Origin: Pelodera strongyloides
Taxonomy: Eukaryota; Nematoda; Chromadorea; Rhabditida; Rhabditidae
Assembly (NCBI GenBank): GCA_036852015.1
Contig: JAANDG010000476.1
Coordinates: 51,309-115,308, forward strand
Reading direction: 5' to 3'
Length of the DNA: 64,000 nt
In this document: positions 12,757 to 25,756 of the stretch, piece after piece
Numbering within the stretch: the first letter of the stretch is position 1
How the letters are laid out: every line of letters starts with the position of its first letter
Made by a program: the position numbers and the translations under genes
The notes under the pieces: generated by a model
Seen by the model: the letters and a program-made list of their open reading frames with translations, nothing else
Database searches by the model: none
Told to the model about the DNA's origin: nothing

Positions 12757-14416
12757 TATGACATTTACTGGAAGGTGACAAGTCGTTACAACATTAGCTG
12801 GAGTTCATAAGAAAAAACATTTAACTTTACGTCACAATCGCGATGTGGAGGATGATTAGATGAAACAAAATATATACTGGAAGCTAACAGGTAAGTAAAA
12901 TGTTGCAATGTTTATCAATTTATTACGCCCGTATTATTAGAACGAATACTGAAAGCAACTACGCAGTTGAGAGAACCGCTAGAAGGAGCTTCGTGTCATT
13001 TACTGTAATAAGAAAGAGAGATCTTTCTGAATAATATAATAAGACTAAACTCTTCATTTAGAAAAAAAAAACAGTACCAAATGTAAACGAAAGAGAGAAA
13101 CACACGCAGGCTGAGCACATTCAAGAGGCTCAGCTTCTCACGAAACGAAAAAAAGCAATGAATACATTAGGTACTGTAACTTTGACAATTACGATGAATA
13201 GAACGCGGTGGAGAGCACATTGAGAAGGAACATGTCTATTGGAATAATAGATAACCTACGAAATAGATAAACTCAAAGTTTAATAACCCGAAACTCAAGG
13301 TTTAATAACTATGCTGAATACTGTGTAAGCATTGAAAAAGAGTAAACAGGTCAACATAAAGATCGAGAATAATACGAGGATAGTTGCTCATAAAATAAAT
13401 AAAATAAAAACAAACAAAATAGTTAAGCTTTGCAAAAAGCCCGAGACAATAATGTGGTGATCAATTTGCGAGATCCATTGGAGAGGAGGGAAGCAGAGGG
13501 AGAGACAAGGGAGAAAGTGAAAGAGAGAGATAAAATGAGAGAGAATGAGTGAGAGAGGAACTGAGAGAGAGGGAGTGTGAGCTTAACACCTGATGCCGTC
13601 GCATGAGGAGGCTTAAAGAAAAAGGTAAGATATACGCGAGCAGGTGTTGGAGCTTGAAGCTTGAAATGCCATAATATGCGGTGGCTAATGCAAAAACTTC
13701 GAAGTGCAAAGCTAACTTTTAAACTTTGTTAGTCGTAGTCCTCGGTTATCCTCCCTCTCTATCTCTCTCTCTCTCTCTCTCACTCTCTCTCTCACTCTCT
13801 CTCTATGAATGACTGTCACTGTAATTATAACTCTACCCCTTCTAGGTTTCGTCTCCCACACACACTCTCGTTCTATCTCACTTTCTCTCTTTCTCGCTCT
13901 TTTTGTCCCTCTCTCTCTCTCTCTCCTTAAAAGAAAAATAAAAAAAAAAAAAAAAAAAAATTGCAATAACTACTAATCAATAAACCAAAAAAGGAACCAT
14001 TTCAGTATATCTAGTTGTGTGGAGTGAATGAAGAATAGAACTGGGGGCGTGTCTCCTCTCTGTGTCCATAAGGTCTTTTCTTTGGGTCTCTTGGCCCTCT
14101 GCCGACACCATATTACGAATTCATTTGGGACAAACGGACACACGTCGAATTGGGACACACAGACACTCACTATGAATTGGAGGTCTTTTTCCCACTACAC
14201 GTTCCTATTGAGATAAAACAGTAGTTCCGATTATTGGTCTTGTGGTTTTCAGTTTTTGCTTCGTAGTTTTCTGCACAATTTTTGAAGTGCGTCGTGGCGT
14301 TTGAAGATAAACTTCCAATCCATTGCGGCTGCATCTGGGTGGTCCTTTTGTTAGAGTAATTTTAGGGCAAACCTGTTGTCTAGGTTTAGGTTTCGGTGTG
14401 CTCCGCGTAGTACATA

Positions 14417-14625
14417 GGAAATGGGTGAACCGATTTGGAGACGGTTCACTGGTTTCCATTTGGTGACCACCATGTGTGACCAAGTTTCATCAAAAACCGT
14501 CGTCAACTGGTCACCAAAGTGGTCACCAAATGGTCACCAACTGGTCACTAATCAGTCTCTAAATGGTTTTTCGGTGAAAACTAATTTGGTGACCGGCCAA
14601 CGACGGGTTTTATGTTGTTTCGGCA
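14417..14625. repeat. TGGTCACC-family repeat, copy 2
   Basis: GGAAATGGGTGAACC start and repeated GGTCACCAAATGG units; ends GGTGACCGGCCAACG. Same family as 2536-2745. Confidence 0.75.
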
Positions 14626-14982
14626 AGTATTCCGTTTTCCTGCGTACTGGTAAGTTGTAAGTGTGCTCTGGCTCTGCACTTCTTTATTTTTTACTGCTCC
14701 ATATTCGACTTACACCATTATTTCATTTATACCTATTATGTATAAGAAAAACATCACTTACAAATTATTTATTGCTTTCAATAAAAAAATAATAAATAAA
14801 AACCCCGAAAGACAAGTCAAGAAGACAAATAAATTACCGTAATAACCATAAAATTAAAATAAAACTTATGTTAAGACTAGCGGAATACCTTTTGAGATCA
14901 TAGATAGGACCACCCACCACTTACTGTCATGAAAATAAACTAAAGAATAAAATTAGACAAATATCACTATCATCCGATTTTA

Positions 14983-15158
14983 GTTTAAAGCGAAATGCTA
15001 GCCCCTTTGGAAAGTTTCCATATGATAAGCAAATCCTATGTATCCTATGCTAATTTTGTACGATCTCCACGAATAGGATACAAAAAAATTAGAATAGGAT
15101 ACATAGGATTTGCTTATCATATGCAAATTTTCCAAAGGGGCTAGCATTTCGCTTTAAA
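14983..15158. mobile_element. Long-hairpin MITE
   Basis: Almost perfect inverted arms of about 75 bp. The left arm starts TTTAAAGCGAAATGCTAGCC and runs through GATAAGCAAATCCTATG; the right arm is its complement, ending GGCTAGCATTTCGCTTTAAA. The spacer is about 25 bp. The close match of the arms suggests a recent insertion. Confidence 0.9.
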
Positions 15159-15265
15159 AATTCGGGAATACATTGCCCAACATACGTTTCAAAAACAGTC
15201 TGTAATACCACTTTAAAGATTGGGGACTACTTAAAAAAGGGCATACGATAAAACTACAGTATCCA

Positions 15266-18200
15266 CTAATCCTGTTTGGTGAGCGAGTAGAGTATTCTCT
15301 GGAAGACCGGATCATACTGTACAATATGGAAGAGAAGGAGAATGAGGAGCACGGCGCCGATGGCAACGTGAGCCAAAGTATGGGAGAGTCCGGGAGTCGA
15401 GCCGAACAACTGAAATGAAAGCGAATACAACACGAAACGTTTGCGGCACACATACTTGTAAGCCAAGCCTGCGCCAAACGTTCGCGGCACACCACCCAAA
15501 ATATATCAGTGTAGAAAAATTAAGCAACATGAGTCTTATAGGAGAGACTATGGGAGCCGCGTCAAACAGCTCAACGCAAATAGTAGTTATAAGATCAAGA
15601 TTTAGCTGGACGTTCGCGGCGCGCACCCGAGGTTTCATAGAAAGCGATTGCGTGATGGCGTGATTGCGTCCATTGAAATATGGATGGTACTTCACTTTTA
15701 GTTCTCGCGCAACTAATGACCAATAACAATAGAGAAAAAATCAATATTGGGCAGAATGTGCAGTCAAGAATAAGTTATGCATTTTTATGCAAGACGCTTA
15801 GTAAGTAGTTATTTCCGTACGAAATAAATAATACATAAATCCTATGATACAACTAAACAAAGGAGGCCGTAAAAGAGTGTTCTCGGATTCTGAATTGACT
15901 GCGCGCGGTCGTTAACACACACATAAATTGCACGCAATTAGTGCGTTAGGACATGGAACAATGGATAGAGAGAGAGAGAAGAGCGAGAGAGAGAGAGAGA
16001 GAGAGAAAGAGAGGGAGAGAGAGAGAGAGAAAGAGAGGGAGAGAGAGAGAAAGAGAGGGAGGCAGAGGAGGGAAAGAGGGAGAAAAAGAAAGGAACAACA
16101 AACTACTTCAGTAAAATGCAAACTAGATAAAGAAACCAGGGACGTAAAATGCATGTCAAATTCAAAATCAAGCCAAATTTTCAAGAAGGCAGCACTCTTA
16201 TGACAACTTCGATTCCTCTAAGCAAACCAAGACCGAGAAACGTTTGCGGGAGAGCGACCAATGATGGGGTGCCGCCTGCTGAGTTTGCGCCGTTTCAATG
16301 CGGCATGCTCTAGTCTACACCTTTTGCTGTGACGAGAAATATAAGGTAGATGACAGAACTTTGCTAATGCTTGACACAATCACAGCTTCACTTTTTTTTG
16401 CAAATAGTTTCCAGTAACTGTAAACTGAAATATTATGTTTGCATAAACTCTTTATTCCACGAAGTGTATATAATCATGTAGGAACAAAATAGAGAGAAAA
16501 TACTATAATCATAACCCCCACTTACCAATTGCGAGAACACGGTAGCGAAAAGTGTGAAACCGAGGAAGACGACGACTGAGAGTGATGGGAGAATATCCCA
16601 CACTGAGGGAGTACGCTCACCAAGGAATGATCTGATGTGACGCCAACTGGAAAAGTGATAAAGTTTAGTCCATCACTCCCTTTCTCTCTCTATCTCTCTC
16701 CCCCTATATTTCTCCCTGTGTTACTCTCATTTAAAATCACTCGCTCTCTCGCTCTACCTCTCAGAAAGGTTATACTAAAAGTTAAATCCATCACTAGTCA
16801 TAGTCAGCCTCTATTTTACTATCTCTATCTATCTTTCTCTCTCTTCTCCTCTTACCATAACTATTTTTTCTCTTCCTCTCTCTCTCTCTCTCTCTCGCTC
16901 ACTCGTCGCTCCTTCCTTCCTTCACTTACAGTAATACTCACCTGTACACAATCCTGACGATCATATTGATGCAATTCGCCATAATAAACCCGGCAGCCGC
17001 ATAATAATAACAGAGAATTGCATTCAGAGAAAGATGTGCAACGGCTGAGGCGAACAGAAAGCCACCGTGCGAGAATACCTGGATATGAGAGTATCAAAGA
17101 AAGTTATCGCGTGCGTGTGCCGCGTGCAAGCGGCGTACACTTGTGCGCCGTAAACACCCCCCTTGTACACCAATCCTCTACTTTAGAATTTACAGAAGAT
17201 ATGGAAATACGCGCACGGTTTGTCTTCTTATTTCATCAACGCTCATGACAGTGGTGAATTTCAAGTCTTTACTGAAAATCTCTCTCTCCTCTCTATTTCT
17301 CTCCCTTGCTCCCTCTCTTTCTCTCACTCTCTATTCATAATTAAGCTCGAATTTGAGTAATAAATCAATCGGATCACATGCAATTATGTAAACTAGGTAA
17401 CTCGTACTCGGTACGTGAAGTAAGACTAGGCGACAATAGCATGATAAACATCCAAATATAAGTTTTATGCATGTCGATACTTACCTCCTTATTGTTCATT
17501 GTGGCGAAGGCAAAACATTCAGTGATTCCATTAATTGCCATGACAAATACATAAAATGAGTACAAGGAAAGTAGGAGACCGCCTGGAAAATGTATTCAGT
17601 GCTTCTAAATTTACGCTATTCAACATCAAGAAACTCATAAATTAAGCTCGACCATGATCCCAAAACTGCCTAGGTAAACATATTCCACAAAGACCACAAA
17701 ACTGGTAATTAACAAAACTGTATGTAACTATCAGCTCATTTTTGAAGCCTATGGTTGACCTGTATTCACATGTAGTTGTAGTACTATATTCATCTGAATA
17801 CTACATACATATGGGAATGTCCAACATACGTTTCAAAAAACGGCCGTTATATCGCTTTAAGTTCCAAACTTACCTCCATTATCATAAAGCAAATGTCCGC
17901 CGTAGAGCCAGACGGCCAATTTAGAATACGGAATTCCGAAAGCAGTTACAATCATTCCAGTCACACAGCAAATGTGGAGAGTTGTCGAGAAAGTGCGTAT
18001 CATCGAGTCATGACTTTCCTGAAGAAGAAAAAAACAGGCATAATTTCCCTTTTAAAAAAATTTTTCTCGAAAACCGTGCGAAATTGGTCACCACGTGGAC
18101 GGTAAATGGCCTTTGAACGGTCACCAAATGTTTTTTTTTGGTGGAAACCATTTGGTGACCGGCTACATTCGTTTCCCTGTGTAGTTACATCAACTGAAAC

Positions 18201-21200
18201 TCCTAAGCTTGCACTTGCCGTATGCGTTCCGAATACTTTGCTCTGTTGATTTACAGCATTTGAAAAGTACGCAAAACATGATTCTTCGAGTGGATTGAGC
18301 ACAATTCTGGCAAAAAGACTGCCGAGGCGTTCGACGGCATCGTAGACGGCTGTAAGTGTAAGTTTGAAACATCAACAGAAGTCAAAACTATGCTAGAAGT
18401 AAAGGTAAAATACTATATGTAGCAGTAGCACTAGTAAAGTGATAATAAAAAAGAAAGGCATTCACTGCGTCATAGGCAGTTGTAAGTTTAGACTGTACGT
18501 AAACCTGTACTTTTAGAACTGTATATTAAACATCGCTGGGACACGAAGAATCGAGGGAAGTCAGTTGTAAAAGAAGTATCTGTGAGTCGCAGCCGCAAAT
18601 TTTTAGACATTTTCGGATAGACTTTTAGCGCTGATTCAGAAACGACGAGAAAAAATGCAGCACATCGCTTGGTAGCCCAACATATACATGATGAAAGTGT
18701 GTTCGCGGCGTGGATAGCATTTGTTCGAGTCCGATATCCGCACATCCGCAATATCTGCCCTTACCGTACACCTGGCCATCGCGAAAGAATCGATAAAAAG
18801 TGCACATAATTACAGTAATCGAGCCAAACCTTGGTTCTTAAGTGAGAGCGCATCGGTGAATGTCATCACATAACCACTACCATCAGTGAGCAGTTGTTTG
18901 ATAATTGAATGACCGAATACCGTAGTCAATGAGTGAATTGATTCTGAAACACGTATGACCTAGGCAACTCCTAGGAAATCAGGTTTCACGCTTCACGAGC
19001 GTGTTCCTTTGCTCAAATGTGCTTCGATGTACAGTGTCCAAAGCAAACGACTTGTTAAAAAAGGTAACACAGTAGCCTAGAATTCGAAGTATACTACACT
19101 ACAGCTCAATCCCTCTGGGTACATAAAGCGTAAGTATACAGTATACGGTAATCCAATAAATCGAAATACAGTACCTAAGGCTCGATATGGAAAGTACAGT
19201 AACAGTGTGAATAAAAATCTGACCAAATCTACTCATACCATAACCATACCTCTGTCTACTCCTTGAGAAGGTTGTGGCAAGAACGACGAGAACCCAGAGA
19301 ATGCAGACAATTCAGGCAGAGACTGAGAGGAATATTTCATAAAAGAGACCACATGGAAGAGGAGGTAGACAGACGATGAGAGTACCTGAAAGAATAAGTC
19401 TTACTTAAAAAGTAAGATGTGGATTGCTCAAAAAGTAAAAAAATCTTTCAAAATGCTCGAATTCAAAACGGAGAAGTGATTTTCCTACAGTAGTCAAAGA
19501 TGGCGTGCAAACCGCGCTAAGAAAACGAAAATCACGTTCTGAAACTCGTGCAAGTTTGTGCAGTAGATTTGTGCATGACCACGACATGTCCGAAAAACGA
19601 AACAAAGAAAAAGACTATTCAAGAAAGCCAAGCTCAAAACTCTAAAGAAAGGCCAGACCAAATTTCTACCTGTGAAAAAGCAAAGATGTGCAAATGATCC
19701 ATATTAGAAGCGAAGAGAATGAGGACAAATATCCTCTGGAGGAAAATCAGAAGACTTTGTCCGATTGCAAAGTGTCGTGGCATGGAGAATCGAAAAAAAT
19801 GATACAGTTACAGCTAGTTGGGCTTAGGTTTAGGCTTAGGACGCCAGGTCAGTTTTTCATGAGTTTTTTTTCATGACCCTTTAAGTGGAATGTGCTACGA
19901 CTATCTACAGCAGGCGTTGCGTTACTGGCCTAAACTATGAGAATCTCAGTCAGAAACGAGCTTCTTACAATCACAAGACAGGACAACAACTGAGTTTTAA
20001 TGTGGCTGACCTTTTAAACAGGAAGAGCTATAAGTACGTCAGGAGTGGTACCACCCCCAAACTACCGTAAGAATAGTTGGCATGAATATTACAGTAGTAG
20101 CCTAAACATACCGTAACGCGACAACCGCAAAAGGTTCTCCGAGTGACTCGATGAATGTTGCGAGGGGGAAAGAAAGCAGAACCATTAGATCCATATCCTA
20201 CAATTGAAAACAGTTAATAATATATTAAAATATTAAGTTTTATTGTTATTATATAATGCAATATATAATAATATATAAGAAGTAATTAATACCTTTGAAG
20301 AAGACGACAGCAACTCCCACACAGTGGTACAGCATATTGCGACCGTCAGACATATTAGAGGACTGAAAATAATATTCAATCAATAATTGTTATTACTTAA
20401 TTTATATAAATATAAAAAAAAATCGATATTTACATCAATTGATACACTTTACATAAACATATAAATCAATCAATCATGATTAAATAACTTATTATTGCAA
20501 TTAGCTAAATATAAGTTCGTGCAAATTACACCCACCTCACCCATAGCAGATTAATAAACTGAGGGACAGAACTTTTTAATATATTCGCTTTTCGCATCGG
20601 TTCCCGTACCAAGAATAATATGGTATTGTAGAGAAGAGTTAGTCTGAAATAAGCTATATTAATTACGGTTTGCTTCGGAAAAAGGACTGTACAAGTGAAT
20701 GTATATGAAGTCGAATACTTTCCGAATTATAGGAAACTTCCCGGAACTTTTGGAAGGGCCAAATATTTGGGGCGCTGATCTTTGCAAAACATAGGCCGTA
20801 TTTTAAATGTATATGAGTGGGCTTATTGTTAGGTTAAATATAAAATGGTGTGTTATGATTATGATATGAACGTTTCCAAGCTAAAGCTTACCTGACGTTG
20901 ACAAGCCCCAGTACTGAATTATCAATAACTCGTAGAAGATACATATTTATTCCGAAAGAAATCATACGGGCGAAGAGCTAAACCAACAAAATTAGTAACT
21001 TAATAGAGATCTGCTGCGATTCATCATTATTATTAATAATATCATTTTATTGTCTATTTATTATTTATTCTTTGTTATTTAGTATTCAATATTTATTATT
21101 TAATTATTTATTAGTTGGTATTTATTATTTATTTAATTATACATGATTCATTATTTTATTTATATTTAATATTAAACTGACCTGCCAGCTGAAGTTTACG

Positions 21201-21226
21201 CCCAGCGATGCGCCGAGAGACGACAT
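15266..21226 (-). CDS. RFT1: RFT1 homolog, multi-pass ER membrane protein of N-glycosylation
   Basis: RFT1 is an ER membrane protein of the MOP/flippase superfamily needed for dolichol-linked oligosaccharide assembly. Exons: 21226-21182, 20977-20892, 20643-20536, 20362-20293, 20197-20112, 19790-19670, 19385-19250, 18943-18830, 18349-18189, 18018-17874, 17582-17485, 17078-16942, 16646-16526, 15409-15266. These sum to 1572 nt, or 523 residues, close to the usual 520-540, and every phase joins. Diagnostic stretches: LGLVNVRLTLLYNTILFLVR near residue 40, ESLGEPFAVVALR, GSLFARIVLNPLEES, and FVMAINGITECFAFATMNNK. The protein is hydrophobic throughout. The start was chosen because MSSLGASLGVNFSWQ precedes a clean donor and fits the family N-terminus. 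Exon 6 has no AG acceptor (intron end reads TTTTTTTCG). The neighbour upstream is SAR1 copy A, head to head. Confidence 0.95.
15966..16085. repeat. (GA)n polypurine tract
   Basis: About 120 bp of GA/GGGA repeats in RFT1's last intron. Comparable (GA)n or (CT)n tracts lie at 5686-5730, 9725-9810, 13495-13580, 13750-13960, 16861-16910, 25271-25291, 42321-42372, 44399-44470, 45522-45570, 50264-50310, 50763-50865 and 58887-58980. ORFs of Ser/Leu or Arg/Glu repeats over them are artefacts. Confidence 0.95.
18060..18178. repeat. TGGTCACC-family repeat, copy 3, in an RFT1 intron
   Basis: AAAACCGTGCGAAATTGGTC, CGGTCACCAAATG and CCATTTGGTGACCGGC. Fills most of the intron between 18189 and 18018. Confidence 0.72.
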
Positions 21227-22087
21227 GGCCAAGGATTACAAGGATTACACACCTAAAATGAAAAATTTAGAGAAAGTTTATATGGATGCATATCATTTGA
21301 GTAAAGATGGCAAATCTACTACTGTACTGCACAATGTCCACGATAACTTTTGTGGCATATTATGTGTTTTTAGTTACTCTTATTTTCTAATGAAAGAATG
21401 GCGCATGCGCCTGTGAAATTATGTATTATGTGAAAGGCATATTATGTGTTTTTAGTTACTCTTATTTTCTAATGAAAGAATGGCGCACTGTGATTTGGAA
21501 ATATTTGTGTTCTACATAAAAAGGCATCAAAAAGGCAGTGAAGAAAAATGGTGTAGTATAAATCGTCGCAGAATTATCGTATTTTGGTTGACTACAAACT
21601 ACATTTTGAGTTCTGACTACGGTAGAATTAGCAATGAATAAAGAATTGAAGAATTTTCGGTAAAACTGCACTTTTTGTGCACAAATTGTCATATATTTTG
21701 CTTCGAACATTGTTGCAAGAAGTATATACCCAATTTTGATTCTATTTCCAAAGAGAAGCCACTTTCTTAATTCTTTGTTTGTGCAATCCTATATGTCTGA
21801 CGTGGGTTGCAACCTGTGGAACACCTATTGTCAAAAGAGAACCTGCGTGATATGTGTTATCCTTTGCTCCTGTTCTTTTGTATATATTATTTTCATTAAT
21901 TTTGCTTCAACACTTGCCTTCTTGTGCTTCTGTTCGTTCAAAATGATGGTGTGGTCCGGTGCGTACACGTGGAATAAATTTGGCTGCGTAGCGTGCGCCG
22001 CGTTGTGCGTCATGATACTCAGCCAACACAATCAGCCGACAACTAAAATTTTGGTTCAGGTCCTTGTGATTCTACCACTGTGACGGA
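21227..22087. promoter_or_regulatory. Head-to-head intergenic region between RFT1 and SAR1-A
   Basis: About 860 bp separates the two divergent start codons, so both promoters should lie here. I see no clear TATA element. It contains a direct repeat of about 54 bp (21353-21406 and 21434-21488, starting aggcatattatgtgttt). A 115-codon plus-strand ORF ends 4 nt before the SAR1-A start; it resembles no family I know and is more likely leader sequence. Confidence 0.4.
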
Positions 22088-25000
22088 ATGGCTTGGCTCT
22101 GGGATTGGTTTTCTGGCATCCTCAACTACCTAGGTAAGTTTTCAGCTACCAGACGTTCTCTGTCCGAGTTGGGCGTTTTTTCGTGGTAAAGGCATTGAGG
22201 AAACGGAGGACAGAACCTTAAGTCATAGTTTATTTCCAGTACTGTGACTGTAGCGAACAAAATCAGCTTGTTGCATAGTTTATTTATAGTATTGTGAGTG
22301 CGGAGTATATTGCACGTTGATTTAGATTTATAGAAATAGGATAGATTCACTTTTGTCGGTACTTTTGTATGTCAAATAACCATGCTTTGTGGTTGAGGAG
22401 AACTGTTGTAATAGTGAAATATTGTAATCTAAGTGGTATATGTAGTATGTATTGTTTATTTGAATGTAAATCATTAGTTTTGTATTTAAGGACTTACAAA
22501 GAAGAATGGTAAGCTGGTGTTTCTTGGTCTGGACAATGCCGGAAAGACGACACTTCTTCATATGCTGAAGGACGACCGAATGGCTCAACACGTGCCCACT
22601 CTTCATCCGAGTAAGATTGTATTACTTTTACTTAGATTTTTATCAGGAATTTTTTTTTACACACTTGTTATTTCTATATTTCCCTTGTGTTGCTTGTCAT
22701 CATACAATCTTGCGTCAGTGAGTTAATGTTGGCCCTTTTGTGAGCCGTGAGCGAAGGTCTGCATGCAATGTAATTACAAGAGAAAATTTTGTAAAATCAT
22801 CAACTTGATATTTTTGTCTCCCTCACTCAGATAACTGATAAGTTACGTTTGTCACTTTGGCCGTGTGCGCAAAAGTACGAAATTTATAATTTATAGATTC
22901 TCATGTTTGTTAGTTGAGTATTTTTTCACGATCGTGTTTTGTGAGAACTCACACGAAGTGCAATTATTTCGTTGCCTAATTTAGGGATCTGTTTCCCCGT
23001 AACTGTCCGAATTACAAAAAAAAAGAAACATACCACTACCTTCGACTCCTGGGATCAAATATATGAATAGTGTGAAACATCATCAATCCCTGGGTATTAG
23101 TCAGACCTAAAAACCGCACAAATTGGGAGAATCCCCGTCCTTCAGGCTTCAGGCCATCTCTGCATAGTGATTGGTGACCAAAATGTGATATACGCACTCC
23201 CAGGGCCTATGGTATTTGCCAACCTCTAAGAAGCTATACATTTTCTTTTATGCGTTGAAATTTGGCCCTAATTATTCATCAAGCAAGCAAACATCAATGC
23301 CCATCCCCGCTCCCGTAAGGGGCGACACATTATACTCACACATTGCCCTCATATTGACACTGTTTGTGTTTTATTGATTTATTGATTTTCTTTCGATTTC
23401 CATTCGTTCTTACTAAACTGACTGCGAAAATCATCGTGTTTTTGTTGTTAGTTTTGAACTTTGCATACCTATTACCTAAATATTTAAATTGTTTTATTAA
23501 ACTCTAGTACTCTAAAGTCTAAAGCCATGTGACATAATATGGATTTTTCAATTTACCGCAAAGCGTGTGAATGGTGTGATATATGATTAGATCAGATGGT
23601 GAGTGATGTGTGAGCAAAAACAGACACCTGCGCACAAAAAGGGGGAAGCGATAGACAGATAAGAATCTGCGATAAAGATAAGTTCGGAAAAGTGGGCCTT
23701 TCCCATAGTGCGACTACAGTTTGTCTACGCGTTCTCTGTAGTTGGCGTTTCTCAAATCAGCTGAGCTGGCTGAACGTATGTGCGCCTGCGCGAACAACGG
23801 ATTTCTAAATTAATGCATAACCCATATTCATATGCGGCGGTGTCTAAAAAGGCAAAGAAGTCAGTGGAAAGTGTAACAAAGGGGTATATCCCGATGGCCT
23901 GTTTTAGAAAGGTTTTGGTACGACGTCACATATCCGATCCCGGTGTGTAAATGTGATTGATTTAGTCGGCCGGAGATGGCTGATCTTTATAATTTTTATA
24001 AATTTATAATTTTCTTTTCTTTCAGCATCGGAAGAGCTTTCACTGGGAGGTATTCGCTTCACCACTTTCGATTTGGGTGGTCACGCTCAAGGTGAGTTAT
24101 TTTTTCTATTTTGTTTACCAATATACCAATTAAGAAAATACGGTAGGTACTAGGTACTTCGAGCTTTTCTTAATATATTTTCTATAATGTTTTGGATTGG
24201 ATTTTTTTTGTGTGTGGGTCTTGGTCTTGGTAGTTTTATTTGCCTGTGACCGACAGGCGTACGATTATTAGGTTTCTAACATGTAGTTTTCTTACTCTTT
24301 TTTAGTTATAGTTACTGAAAATTCTTCAAGACTGGTCTTTCTGGCTAGGTTCGTTTCTGTTTTTGACGCTAACTTCGGTTCTAATTATGCTAATTTCTAG
24401 CCCGTCGTGTGTGGAAGGACTATTTCCCGGCTGTCGACGCTATTGTTTTCCTCGTGGATTGCGCCGATTTGGAGCGAATTAACGAGAGTAAAGCCGAGCT
24501 AGAGGGACTCCTTAGAGACGAGCAGGTATGCTTTTATTCTGCAGTTATTTCGTATTCTAAGCGTATGAATTGTAAACTTTATCGTTATCTCGACTACGTT
24601 ATTTTTACCCGTTTTCTTATTCCTCCCATCGTTTACTGAAGCGCGTTGCCGGCAGCCGGCCTTGCGATCGCTAAACTGCTAAAGCAAGCTTTTATTCGCT
24701 AAAAGCTGAACCGCTAAGCAAGCGTTTATTCGCTAAAAGCTGAACCGCTAAAGCAAGCTTTTATTCGCTAAACCGCTAAAGCAAGCGGGTAATGCTATGA
24801 ATCTATCTGAGCTGCGTTAGGACTGACGTTTGTGAGAAAATCGTATGCCACTGTTTTTTCGGCGGACTAACGAGTTTATAGTTTATAGTATCATTCCCGT
24901 TTTAGGTGGCCTCTTGCCCAATCCTGGTTCTCGGTAACAAAATCGACAAGCCGAATGCACTCTCGGAAGATCAGCTCAAGTGGCACGTTGGAATTCAGCA

Positions 25001-25571
25001 CATGTGCACTGGAAAGGGTTAGTCGTTATCGTTAGTCTATGGTTGTTTATTGATTTTTCGTTCGTTCATAGATTGGATGATTTGATACTCATTGTCGTAT
25101 TGGAAACATTTTTAACCCGAATTCTTCCACGAAAAGCCTTACGGGTGATTTTATGTGTATAATGTTAATGTTAGTGATAGGTTCAGTTTTTATGATGTTT
25201 ATATTGTGGTGGCGTATGACTTGTGTAAAACCAGGATGATTTCTTAGCTCCATCCAAGAGATGTGTAGAGTGAGAGAGAGAGAGAGAGAGGATGGTAGTC
25301 AAGCTAGTTAACTTTATTCCGCGTGTGTTGTGTGTGTGTGATTAATATGATGCGCGCGGCTACAATTAGCCAAGTTACAAACTACACTCGAAATGACGTA
25401 AATATACATTAAATGATGGTTTATAGGTGAGGTCTCCCGGTCCGACATGTCGTCTCGTCCTCTCGAGGTCTTCATGTGTTCGGTGCTGTGTTCGAGGTCT
25501 TCATGTGTTCGGTGCTAAGGAAGCAGGGTTACGGTGAAGGTTTCCGCTGGCTGGCACAGTACCTCGACTAG
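22088..25571 (+). CDS. SAR1: SAR1 small GTPase, copy A (3' end carries a 29-bp duplication)
   Basis: SAR1 is the ER-localised GTPase that starts COPII coat assembly. Exons: 22088-22133, 22491-22610, 24026-24091, 24401-24525, 24906-25017, 25427-25518 (first stop) or to 25571 (family stop). Motifs: amphipathic N-terminus [17 protein letters not shown]-loop GLDNAGKTT, switch I region PTLHPTSE, DLGGH, NKID and the G5 element CSV. Phases agree through exon 5. In exon 6 a 29-bp tandem duplication shifts the frame, so the protein ends CSRSSCVRC at a TAA (25516-25518), losing the last helix with [14 protein letters not shown]. If the 29 bases are removed the reading frame continues to TAG at 25571, giving 194 residues, the same as copy B. 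The duplicated unit itself begins GT and ends AG, so splicing it out is conceivable. Whether this copy is functional is open. Confidence 0.93.
24655..24790. repeat. CGCTAAAGCAAGC minisatellite in SAR1-A intron 4
   Basis: Alternating CGCTAAAGCAAGC, TTTTATTCGCTAAA and AGCTGAAC modules, about three longer periods. Confidence 0.9.
25465..25522 (+). repeat. 29-bp tandem duplication inside SAR1-A last exon
   Basis: The segment GAGGTCTTCATGTGTTCGG starts at 25465 and again at 25494. The 29-bp unit covers the codons of the G5 element. It is not a multiple of three and brings a stop codon at 25516-25518 into frame. Confidence 0.97.
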
Positions 25572-25587
25572 TTTGATCAGGTCGTTT

Positions 25588-25756
25588 TTAAAGCGGTATG
25601 ACATGTGGGTTTTGTAACGTAGGTAGGGCGCATTCCGCATTCTCACGTTTTGTGTGCTAATTGTGCCATAGCTATATTCTCATTGTCAACTTGGTATGAT
25701 AATGTAGTGGTCCACATACGTTTCGGAAACCCCTGTTAGACTTCTTTAAAGTTGTA
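25588..25756 (+). mobile_element. TTTAAAGCGGTATGAC-type MITE just after SAR1-A
   Basis: Left end TTTAAAGCGGTATGACATG with TTTTGTAACGTA; right end CATACGTTTCGGAAACCCC then TTCTTTAAAG. It starts 17 nt after the family stop codon of SAR1-A, so it probably lies in its 3' UTR. Confidence 0.65.

Larger units (their letters stand above)
12757..15265. other. Intergenic region between the GABA-B-like gene and RFT1
   Basis: Contains GA/CT tracts (13495-13580, 13750-13960 with a poly-A run), a TGGTCACC repeat and a long-hairpin MITE. The promoter of the GABA-B-like gene should be here. No exon recognised. Confidence 0.6.

Noticed and set aside
21736..22083. 115-codon plus-strand ORF ending 4 nt before the SAR1-A start
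   Set aside because: No family similarity, Cys/Phe-rich from AT-rich DNA, and in the promoter/leader region; at most an upstream ORF.
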